This document shows positions 1 through 5,946 of a stretch of 10,731 nucleotides of DNA, in pieces. Positions within the stretch are counted from its first letter, which is position 1. Every line of letters starts with the position of its first letter. Position numbers and translations under genes: made by a program. Under the pieces are notes generated by a model. The model was not told the DNA's origin. It did not search any database and saw only the letters and a program-made list of their open reading frames with translations. This DNA comes from CAKSQL01 sp045606465 (GTDB lineage Bacteria > Bacillota > Clostridia > UBA1381): the NCBI GenBank assembly GCA_045606465.1, contig JAZURZ010000157.1, positions 1 through 10,731 on the forward strand, written 5' to 3'.

Positions 1-91
1 TTTTACAGCTCTTTTTTTAATTTTGTTTATTTTTAAGGCAAAAAAAGAAAACGTGCTTTTTAAAATTACACACATCTTCCCTTTTGTTTTT

Positions 92-997
92 TTATCCGTT
101 ATTTTTTAAAATTTTCTTAACTGAATCTGTTGGAATCTGAACAATTAAAATTGCTACAAACATAATAATGCAACCAAACACCTGAGAAAGTGCAAGACTT
201 TCATTTAAAATAACAAATCCCGCAAGAGCTGCAAAGACAGCCTCAAAGCTCATTATAATTGCAGCAGGGGTCGGGTCGGTATATTTCTGACCTATAATCT
301 GAAGTGTATATCCCACGCCGCACGACATAACGCCCGAATAAATAATGGGCAATGCACAATCCTTTATTACATCAATCTGTGGCTTTTCAAAAATGAACAT
401 TAGTATAAGATTTATAATTCCGCAGGAAAAGAATTGCAGGCTTGCAAGCTTAACTCCATCAACTCTTACCGAAAAATAATCAACTGCCAAAATATGAAAT
501 GTGAAAACCACAGCGCATATAAGGGTGAGAACATCTCCGAAATTTATGCTCATTTGGGTATTGGACATACACAAAAGATATAATCCCAAAAGTGCAATCA
601 AGGCACCTATATAGGTTAAAATTCCTACTTTCTTTTTAAAAATAATCCCAACAAATGGAACAAAAATTATGTACATTGCAGTTATAAAGCCTGATTTTGC
701 AGTAGTGGTATATTTTATTCCCAAGGTCTGGACAGTACTTGCGGCACAAAGCAAAATCCCGCATATAATTCCACCTGTCAAAAGCTTTTTTCTTTCCTCT
801 TTTGTGAGCTTTTGTTTCTTTTTAAAATCCCCAAAAAATATAAATGGAAGTAAAACTGTTCCTCCAAGAATACATCTTATTCCATTGAAGGTGTTTGGAC
901 CAATAAAATCCATTCCTACGCTTTGTGAAACAAAGGATACTCCCCAAATTATTGCTGTAATTAATAAAATTATATTTCCCTTTAATTTTTTATTCAT
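92..997 (-). CDS. EamA-family (DMT superfamily) permease
   Basis: This is a 301-residue integral membrane protein built from two EamA repeats (about residues 8-142 and 152-290) with about ten hydrophobic helices, the normal size and layout for drug/metabolite transporters. Motifs seen include the repeat 1 opening IIWGVSFVSQ, TAKSGFITAMY near residue 100, and TPAAIIMSFEAVFAALAG in repeat 2, a region conserved in EamA proteins. The family exports or imports small metabolites such as amino acids or nucleotide precursors; the substrate cannot be read from the sequence. The ATG at 995-997 is chosen because AGGAG (about 1009-1013) lies just upstream. An in-frame ATG 19 codons further up would place the ribosome site inside the gene. 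It is divergent from the metallophosphoesterase, with an 87-bp shared upstream region. No convincing terminator is seen in the 91 bases after it. Confidence 0.9.
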   Translation of the reverse strand: MNKKLKGNIILLITAIIWGVSFVSQSVGMDFIGPNTFNGIRCILGGTVLLPFIFFGDFKKKQKLTKEERKKLLTGGIICGILLCAASTVQTLGIKYTTTAKSGFITAMYIIFVPFVGIIFKKKVGILTYIGALIALLGLYLLCMSNTQMSINFGDVLTLICAVVFTFHILAVDYFSVRVDGVKLASLQFFSCGIINLILMFIFEKPQIDVIKDCALPIIYSGVMSCGVGYTLQIIGQKYTDPTPAAIIMSFEAVFAALAGFVILNESLALSQVFGCIIMFVAILIVQIPTDSVKKILKNNG

Positions 998-1026
998 TGT
1001 TTTTCTTCTCCTGATAAAAATATATA

Positions 1027-1055
1027 TTGTTTTTAAATTAAAATTGTGGTACAAT
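1027..1055 (+). promoter_or_regulatory. Sigma-A-type promoter for the metallophosphoesterase
   Basis: A -35 box TTGTTT (1027-1032) and a -10 box TACAAT (1050-1055) are separated by exactly 17 bases. TG at 1047-1048 makes it an extended -10 promoter. Transcription would begin near 1062, giving a leader of about 23 nt before the ATG at 1085, with an AAAGGA ribosome site (about 1071-1076). No comparably good promoter was found for the divergent EamA gene. Confidence 0.7.
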
Positions 1056-1084
1056 AATCATATCCCAAAGAAAGGATTATAGCT

Positions 1085-1918
1085 ATGAAAAATTTAATCA
1101 AATTTGCCGCTTTAGGCTCTGCTGCCCTTTTTCTTGCAAAGGGACTTGACAACAGAATTGAAGTTTCTTATTTTGACATATCCTCACCAAAAATTCCAAA
1201 AGAATTTAATGGTTTTAAAATAGTTCATATTTCAGATTATCACAACGATCCCGTTCCAGGTCTTGTGGAGGAAATAGCTCACAACTCACCTGATATAATA
1301 GTAATGACCGGCGATATGACCGACGACAAGCACAAAAGTGCAAGACCGGCCCTTGAGCTTATCGGACGTCTTTTAAAAATTGCGCCATGCTATATAGTCT
1401 CGGGAAATCACGACCTGTGGCGCCATGACTTTAACTCATATGTGAAAAGCTGCAAGGATATGGGTGCTGTTTTTTTGCAAAATGAAACCGCAAAAATTCT
1501 TCGTAATAACAAAAAAATTCTAATATCCGGCATGGAAGATATGTTCAGCAAGGTAAACATAAAAAAAACAATAGAGGAATATCTTGAATTTTTTTATAAA
1601 AGTGAAGAATATCAAATTTTTCTTTTCCATCGGGCAAACGCTCTTGATTATGTGAAAGACTTTGGATTTGACCTTATTTTGTCCGGTCATATGCATGGCG
1701 GTCATGTCAGAATTCCTGGTATAGGCGGGGTTTTCTCGCCATTTTCATCTTTTGCCGAAAACAAAAAATTCCTTTTCCCAAAATATTTCGGAGGAATGTA
1801 TAATTCCAATGACTGCACCATGATAGTAAATCGGGGTTCGGGAAATCCTACCCCAATTCCTCGTTTTTTCAACCGTCCCGAAATAGGGGTTATTACTCTT
1901 TTTGGTTCTGAGGAATAA
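1085..1918 (+). CDS. Membrane-anchored calcineurin-like metallophosphoesterase (YkuE/YaeI type)
   Basis: This is a 277-residue phosphoesterase of the binuclear-metal calcineurin superfamily. All metal-binding blocks are visible: D51-x-H53 (SDYHND), D77 (MTGDMTDD), N108-H109 (SGNHDLW), H182 (LFHRAN) and H202-x-H204 (SGHMHGG). Residues 4-18 are hydrophobic, so the protein is probably anchored at or exported across the membrane. Residues 30-50 (ISSPKIPKEFNGFKIVHISD) match the typical entry of the YkuE/YaeI group, whose members hydrolyse phosphoesters of lipids or cell-envelope molecules. The exact substrate is not known here. The position after DxH holds N rather than the frequent S or G, a minor variation. 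It has its own promoter, and no terminator is seen between it and the next gene. Confidence 0.9.
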   Translation: MKNLIKFAALGSAALFLAKGLDNRIEVSYFDISSPKIPKEFNGFKIVHISDYHNDPVPGLVEEIAHNSPDIIVMTGDMTDDKHKSARPALELIGRLLKIAPCYIVSGNHDLWRHDFNSYVKSCKDMGAVFLQNETAKILRNNKKILISGMEDMFSKVNIKKTIEEYLEFFYKSEEYQIFLFHRANALDYVKDFGFDLILSGHMHGGHVRIPGIGGVFSPFSSFAENKKFLFPKYFGGMYNSNDCTMIVNRGSGNPTPIPRFFNRPEIGVITLFGSEE

Positions 1919-1954
1919 CTCACCTTTTAGTATATATCACAACTATAAAAATCC

Positions 1955-1983
1955 TTGACTTTTTTTAATATTCATATTAAAAT
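1955..1983 (+). promoter_or_regulatory. Sigma-A-type promoter for the small membrane protein
   Basis: TTGACT (1955-1960) and TAAAAT (1978-1983) are separated by 17 bases, differing from consensus at one and one or two positions. Transcription would start near 1990. The small ORF therefore has its own promoter and need not rely on read-through from the phosphoesterase. Confidence 0.65.
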
Positions 1984-2025
1984 ATTTACTGAGGATTTAT
2001 TAATTTTTCGGAGGATAAGTTAGTT

Positions 2026-2337
2026 ATGAAGGGTTTTTTAAATTTTTTGGATAAAAAATATGGTGAGTTGGTTTTTGGTCTTTTATGCGGCTCTTCATAT
2101 TTTGTAATTGCTTTAAATTTCATTTTTGCAAATACTAAGGTCGGCGGAGCATTGCTTGCTTCTTTTCTTTCCCCTGTTATAATCTGCGGAATTGCACTCG
2201 TATTTATAAAGACAATACGCTTGTGGAAAGAAAATGAACAACATAAAAAAATATTCTCCTTTGTTATAGCTCATCTTATTATACTGCTTATAGCTATAGT
2301 ATTTGTCATTGACTTTTTAATAAATGGAATTGCATAA
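2026..2337 (+). CDS. Small three-helix membrane protein of unknown function
   Basis: I do not recognise a family. The product is 103 residues and almost entirely hydrophobic, with three predicted membrane helices at about residues 15-35, 40-62 and 75-99. A short charged loop (RLWKENEQHKK) separates helices 2 and 3, and a charged amino end (LDKKYGE) precedes helix 1. It is probably a real gene: GGAGGA (2010-2015) sits 10 bases before the ATG, a good promoter lies 43 bases upstream, and a strong intrinsic terminator follows within 12 bases of the stop. It therefore looks like a single-gene transcription unit. No catalytic residues or signal motifs are visible, and no function is proposed. Confidence 0.8.
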   Translation: MKGFLNFLDKKYGELVFGLLCGSSYFVIALNFIFANTKVGGALLASFLSPVIICGIALVFIKTIRLWKENEQHKKIFSFVIAHLIILLIAIVFVIDFLINGIA

Positions 2338-2348
2338 ATATGATTTTT

Positions 2349-2379
2349 GGGGTTACTTTTTAAAGTAACCCCTTTTTTT
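2349..2379 (+). terminator. Intrinsic terminator after the small membrane protein
   Basis: A 10-11 bp GC-capped perfect stem pairs GGGGTTACTT (2349-2358) with AAGTAACCCC (2363-2372). The loop is four bases, and seven T follow (2373-2379). In the opposite direction the stem is followed by A residues, so it should not terminate the convergent amidohydrolase transcript. Confidence 0.9.
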
Positions 2380-2386
2380 ATTACTT

Positions 2387-3178
2387 TTATTCCAAACCAT
2401 AAAAGTTTGCAAAATTATTATACAAAACATCCTCTGTGACCTTGTCAGGCAAATTAAGCTCCATAAATCTTTTAAGCTCCTCCTCGTGGTCCCACATAGG
2501 AAAGTCTGTCCCGAAGAAAAAGTGTGTTTTATCCATTTCTTCTAACATTTTTTTTGCTATATTGCCACCTTCAAAACCAAAGGTACTGCTTGTATCGAAA
2601 TACACATTAGGGAGATTTAAAAGTTCTTTCGCTGCTTCCCATTCCGACCAGCCTCCAAAATGCGCTCCGATAAAATTTAGTTTCGGAAAAAGCAATGCCA
2701 TTTCTCTTAGCTTTTCAGGGTTTGAAAATTTATATCTTTTGTCTCCGCTATGGGTAAGAACAAACATATTATTTTCAGAAAGGCAATCATACAAAGGATA
2801 AAGCCTTTTATCATTTATTGCAAAATGCTGAAAATCAGGGTGCAATTTTATGCCCTTTACTTTTTCGCTTTTTAAATATTCTATTTCCTTTTCAAAATCC
2901 TCATAATCTGCGTGCATAGTTCCAAGTCCTATCATTTCAGAATGTTTTTTGCATTCCGAAATGATAAACCTGTTTATGCTCTCTACCTGCTCTTCTTTTG
3001 TCGCTGTCGAAAAAACAAGGTACTTCAAAACTCCTATTTTCTTCCCTGAATCTAACAATTCTTCAACAGTTCCCCCATGTGACATTTTTTCCACATCGTA
3101 AAAATCCCCTATGGATTTTACTGCTTTTTTTTCAATTTTTCCAGGAAATATATGGGTATGTGCATCAATTATTTTCAT
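2387..3178 (-). CDS. Metal-dependent amidohydrolase (amidohydrolase_2 / ACMSD-like TIM barrel)
   Basis: This is a 263-residue TIM-barrel hydrolase of the PF04909 type. The opening IIDAHTHIFP gives the metal ligands H7 and H9. Further landmarks are KLHPDFQ (H113), THSGD (H143), GAHFGGW (H173) and GTDFPMW with the catalytic/metal aspartate D225. The family includes decarboxylases and C-N or C-C hydrolases acting on carboxylated substrates; the precise reaction cannot be read here. It lies 21 bases after the stop of the acyl-CoA synthetase, and its ribosome site GGGAG (3188-3192) lies within that gap, so it is the second gene of the T-box operon. By position it might release or process a carboxylic acid used by the ligase, but this is inference. 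No canonical terminator follows it. Confidence 0.88.
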   Translation of the reverse strand: MKIIDAHTHIFPGKIEKKAVKSIGDFYDVEKMSHGGTVEELLDSGKKIGVLKYLVFSTATKEEQVESINRFIISECKKHSEMIGLGTMHADYEDFEKEIEYLKSEKVKGIKLHPDFQHFAINDKRLYPLYDCLSENNMFVLTHSGDKRYKFSNPEKLREMALLFPKLNFIGAHFGGWSEWEAAKELLNLPNVYFDTSSTFGFEGGNIAKKMLEEMDKTHFFFGTDFPMWDHEEELKRFMELNLPDKVTEDVLYNNFANFYGLE

Positions 3179-3199
3179 TCTGATTAACTCCCAAAAATT

Positions 3200-5491
3200 T
3201 TATGCTTTATTCTCATCTTTTTCACGTAACTCAACTCTTCTGATTTTGCCGCTTATTGTCTTGGGAAGTTCCTGCATAAACTCAATCACTCTTGGATATT
3301 TATAAGGTGCAGTATGAGTTTTTACATACTCCTGAATTTCCTTTTTGAGCTCATCGGAAGGCTCTTTATCCTTTACCAAAACAATGCTTGCCTTTACAAT
3401 CTGACCTCTGATTGGATCGGGCACAGGAGTAATTGCGCACTCAAGCACATAAGGCAGCTCCATAATTACGCTTTCTATTTCAAATGGTCCTATGCGATAG
3501 CCTGAGGATTTTATTACATCGTCAATTCTGCCTACATACCAATAATATCCGTCCTCATCTCTCCATGCAGTATCTCCTGTATGATACAAGCCATCGTACC
3601 ACGCCTCTTTGGTTTTTTCCTCGTCACGGTAATATCCCAAATACAATCCGCAAGGTGTTTTTTCGTGGGTGCGAATAACAATTTCTCCGGTTTCGCCTAT
3701 TCCTACGCTTTTTCCCTCACCATCTACAATGTCAACATCGTACAAGGGGCTTGGTTTTCCCATTGAACCCGGCTTTGCTTTTGTTCCCCTTAAGTTTGCT
3801 ATAGCAAGAGTGGTTTCGGTTTGACCAAAGCCCTCCATGAGGCATAGTCCCGTAGCCTTTTTCCATTGTTCATAGACCTCAGGATTAAGGGCTTCACCTG
3901 CTACTGTGCAATACTCAAGAGAACTCAAATCATATTTTGACAAATCCTCTTTGATGAAGAAACGATACATGGTAGGAGGTGCGCAGAAAGTAGTCATATT
4001 ATATTTTGCAAACATAGGCAAGATATCATCTGCATTGAATTTATCAAAATCATATACAAATATTGCCGCCTCGCACAACCACTGTCCATAAAGCTTTCCC
4101 CACAGAGCCTTTCCCCAACCGGTGTCGGAAATTGTAAAATGAATTCCCTCAGGGTTTACATTGTGCCAATATTTTGCAGTTATAAAATGTCCGAGGGGAT
4201 ATTTGTGGCTATGCAACGCAATTTTAGGATAACCTGTCGTTCCCGATGTAAAGAACATAAGCATAGCGTCATCACCCGAGGCTGAGTCCTCTCTTCTTTC
4301 AAAAACATCGCTGTATCGTGGTAATTCCTCATCAAAATTATTCCAGCCCTCACGTTCTTTGCCTACTATTATTTTGGTTTTTAATTCAGGACAATTTTTA
4401 GCTGCCAAATCCACCTGATTAGCTACATCGCCATCAGAGGTACATACTATTGCAGAAACTCCTGCCGCTTTAAAGCGATATTCAAAGTCATGCTCAACCA
4501 AAAGATTTGTTGCAGGAATAACAATAGCACCTAATTTATGCAATGCTAAAATTGAAAACCAAAACTGATAATGGCGTTTTAAAACCAGCATCACTCTATC
4601 ACCCTTTTTAATTCCCAATGACGCGAAATAATTTGCGGTCATTGAAGAATATCTGCTCATATCTTTAAAGGTGAATATTTTTTCTTCCTTGTTATTTGAA
4701 ACATAATACATTGCTCTTTTGTCAGGGCATTTTTTGGCAAGCTCATCTACAACATCGAAAGCAAAGTTAAATTTATCTTCATCTTTAAATGATATTTTTT
4801 CCAATCTTCCCTCATTATCCTTTTGTGTAAGGATAAACTTTTTGTAAACACTTGTTGAGGGTTGTTCTTCTCTTTTTGTAACCTTCACAGACTCATGAAG
4901 CTCGGTTATGTCAACATTTTCTCCTGCATTAAGTACAATTGCGTAGATTTCTGCATCCTCTCCCCCAATTGCCATAAGTCCATGCGGGGTCGAGCTGTTG
5001 TAATAAATAGAATCTCCCTCATATAGAGTTTCTTCATTTCCATCTATATTAATTTTTAAGGTTCCTTTTATTACAATGTCAAACTCCTGACCTGCATGGG
5101 TTGAAGTTTTCATTTCTTCATTTTCCTGATATGGAATTTTTACCCAGAAAGGCTCTGCAATTTTGTTCTTGAACATAGATGCAAGATTTTTATATACAAC
5201 ACCTTTTAGTCTTGTAATGGCAAGTCCCCCGCCCTTTCTTGTAATATTGTAGCTTGAAAGTGTAGGACTTGTTCCTTGCAAAAGCTCGGTAGGGTCAACA
5301 TTAAAGCACTTTGCGCACTTATAAATAAATGTAAAGCTAAAATCTTTTTCTCCCTTTTCTAACTGCTCATACTCTTCAAAAGAAACATCTGTCTTTCTTG
5401 CCATTTCTTCAACTGAAAAGCCAAAAATTTCACGAGTATTCTTAATTCTCTGAGCAACCTCAAGCAACTGTTCGTGTAAATTCTGATTCAT
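3200..5491 (-). CDS. XRE-cupin-acyl-CoA synthetase fusion (AMP-forming, ACSM-like)
   Basis: This 763-residue protein has three parts. Residues 8-73 form an XRE-type helix-turn-helix (FSVEEMARKTDVSFEEYEQLEKG). Residues 110-190 form a cupin, with H132 and E136 in THAGQE and H170 in STPHG as possible ligand residues. Residues 235-760 form a complete adenylate-forming acyl-CoA synthetase. Core motifs are intact: P-loop TSGTTGYPK (415-423), EGFGQTETT (553-561), YHTGD (636-640), GRIDDVIKSSGYRIGP (654-669) and the catalytic lysine K749 in KTISGK. EGFGQTET resembles medium-chain/branched or aryl acid ligases that make acyl-CoA from acid, ATP and CoA; the exact acid is unknown. The start is ATG 5491, because GGGAGG (5500-5505) lies 8 bases before it. 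The in-frame ATG at 5497 is only 2 bases from that site, and an upstream start at 5617 would lie inside the T-box terminator. It is first in an operon with the amidohydrolase and is controlled by the T-box leader. Confidence 0.9.
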   Translation of the reverse strand: MNQNLHEQLLEVAQRIKNTREIFGFSVEEMARKTDVSFEEYEQLEKGEKDFSFTFIYKCAKCFNVDPTELLQGTSPTLSSYNITRKGGGLAITRLKGVVYKNLASMFKNKIAEPFWVKIPYQENEEMKTSTHAGQEFDIVIKGTLKINIDGNEETLYEGDSIYYNSSTPHGLMAIGGEDAEIYAIVLNAGENVDITELHESVKVTKREEQPSTSVYKKFILTQKDNEGRLEKISFKDEDKFNFAFDVVDELAKKCPDKRAMYYVSNNKEEKIFTFKDMSRYSSMTANYFASLGIKKGDRVMLVLKRHYQFWFSILALHKLGAIVIPATNLLVEHDFEYRFKAAGVSAIVCTSDGDVANQVDLAAKNCPELKTKIIVGKEREGWNNFDEELPRYSDVFERREDSASGDDAMLMFFTSGTTGYPKIALHSHKYPLGHFITAKYWHNVNPEGIHFTISDTGWGKALWGKLYGQWLCEAAIFVYDFDKFNADDILPMFAKYNMTTFCAPPTMYRFFIKEDLSKYDLSSLEYCTVAGEALNPEVYEQWKKATGLCLMEGFGQTETTLAIANLRGTKAKPGSMGKPSPLYDVDIVDGEGKSVGIGETGEIVIRTHEKTPCGLYLGYYRDEEKTKEAWYDGLYHTGDTAWRDEDGYYWYVGRIDDVIKSSGYRIGPFEIESVIMELPYVLECAITPVPDPIRGQIVKASIVLVKDKEPSDELKKEIQEYVKTHTAPYKYPRVIEFMQELPKTISGKIRRVELREKDENKA

Positions 5492-5499
5492 TTTCATTT

Positions 5500-5505
5500 C
5501 CTCCC
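5500..5505 (-). promoter_or_regulatory. Ribosome binding site that sets the acyl-CoA synthetase start
   Basis: GGGAGG on the minus strand leaves 8 bases to the ATG at 5491 but only 2 to the in-frame ATG at 5497. The second ATG is therefore preferred. The site lies downstream of the T-box terminator, so it is transcribed only after antitermination. Confidence 0.75.
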
Positions 5506-5551
5506 TAATTTTAACTACTCTCGCTTCAGGACATTCAATTAAAACTTTTAT

Positions 5552-5592
5552 AAAAACAAAAACCCGTCCCAAAGAAAAACCTTTGAGACGAG
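5552..5592 (-). terminator. T-box leader intrinsic terminator
   Basis: On the minus strand CUCGUCUCAAAG (5592-5581) pairs with CUUUGGGACGGG (5574-5563) through 12 pairs that include G-U pairs. The loop is GUUUUU, and the stem is followed by UUUUUGUUUUU (5562-5552). The 5' arm contains CUCAA (5587-5583), which is also the 3' arm of the antiterminator, so the two structures exclude each other. Confidence 0.9.
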
Positions 5593-5832
5593 TATAAAAA
5601 CCCGCGGTACCACTCAATTTGCATCGAAAAACGATGCCACCTCACCAGACTCCATCAAGTCCTTTGCTTTAACGCAGCAACTACGAGAGCATCTACTAAA
5701 AATTTTTTCGACACTCCGGCTCAGAAGTGATAAGTCATTGAGGCACTCACTATTGGCTTGCAGCAACCGCCAACTCTCTTAAAGCTCATAACCCCGACCG
5801 TCTTCGTCACAGCCTTTAGGAATATTTAATTA
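5562..5832 (-). promoter_or_regulatory. T-box riboswitch leader (probable isoleucine specifier)
   Basis: This leader RNA should sense uncharged tRNA and allow transcription into the XRE-cupin-acyl-CoA synthetase operon. Stem I landmarks are AGAGAG (5779-5774) and the distal-loop motif GGUUGCUGCAAGCC (5768-5755). GUUAUGAG pairs with CUCAAUGAC around the upper side of the specifier loop. The likely specifier is AUC at 5731-5729, followed by A and CUUCUGAG, which places it as isoleucine. UAU and UUA in the same loop are alternatives. Stem III is GCAUCG-U5-CGAUGC (5637-5621). The T-box element AGUGGUACCGCGGG (5614-5601) forms a canonical antiterminator: UUGAG pairs with CUCAA, the 7-nt bulge is UGGUACC, and CGGGU pairs with ACUCG. 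The bulge U fits a tRNA with discriminator A, as in isoleucine, leucine and tyrosine tRNAs but not serine. Confidence 0.93.
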
Positions 5833-5838
5833 CTACCA

Positions 5839-5867
5839 AGTATAACACATTATTTTTTTTATGTCAA
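5839..5867 (-). promoter_or_regulatory. Promoter of the T-box operon
   Basis: On the minus strand the -35 is consensus TTGACA (5867-5862) and the -10 is TATACT (5844-5839), with a 17-base spacer. TG one base upstream of the -10 makes it an extended -10 promoter. Transcription would begin near 5832, giving an untranslated leader of about 340 nt. The strength of this promoter fits control by attenuation downstream. Confidence 0.88.
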
Positions 5868-5902
5868 GCATTAATTTGAAAAATTTATAAAATTTTATAT
5901 TA

Positions 5903-5936
5903 ATATGCACTCTGAAAATATTTTCAGAGTGCATAT
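5903..5936. repeat. Perfect 34-bp palindrome between the esterase and the T-box operon promoter
   Basis: Each 17-base arm reads ATATGCACTCTGAAAAT, with no mismatch across the 34 bases. It begins 10 bases after the esterase stop and ends 35 bases upstream of the operon's -35 box. As RNA it would form a long stable hairpin and may end or protect the esterase transcript. Neither side carries an uninterrupted T run (after the stem the minus strand continues TAATATAAAATTTT), so a plain intrinsic terminator is not certain. A protein-binding operator is the alternative. Confidence 0.8.
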
Positions 5937-5946
5937 ATTTAAATTT

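Noticed and set aside
1..91. Terminator or gene end at the left edge
   Set aside because: The stretch is A/T-rich with scattered T runs but no stem of more than about three pairs, and no coding frame could be supported.
998..1054. Longer EamA permease start at 1054
   Set aside because: The extra 19 residues are basic and polar and overlap the ribosome site AGGAG that serves the ATG at 997.
669..1082. 137-residue open frame on the plus strand opposite the EamA gene
   Set aside because: It is antisense to a clear permease gene, it has no ribosome site, and it ends at the promoter and start of the phosphoesterase.
1000..1084. Promoter for the EamA permease on the minus strand
   Set aside because: TTGTAC followed 17 bases later by AACAAT is the best candidate, but the match is too weak in such AT-rich DNA to report as a feature.
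2349..2372. Using the plus-strand hairpin as a bidirectional terminator for the amidohydrolase
   Set aside because: On the minus strand the stem is followed by AAAAATCATA, with no T run, so it lacks the needed signal in that direction.
5492..5617. In-frame N-terminal extension of the acyl-CoA synthetase beginning at 5617
   Set aside because: These codons run through the T-box terminator stem, U tract and untranslated leader, and no ribosome site precedes 5617. The good GGGAGG site at 5500-5505 fits the ATG at 5491.
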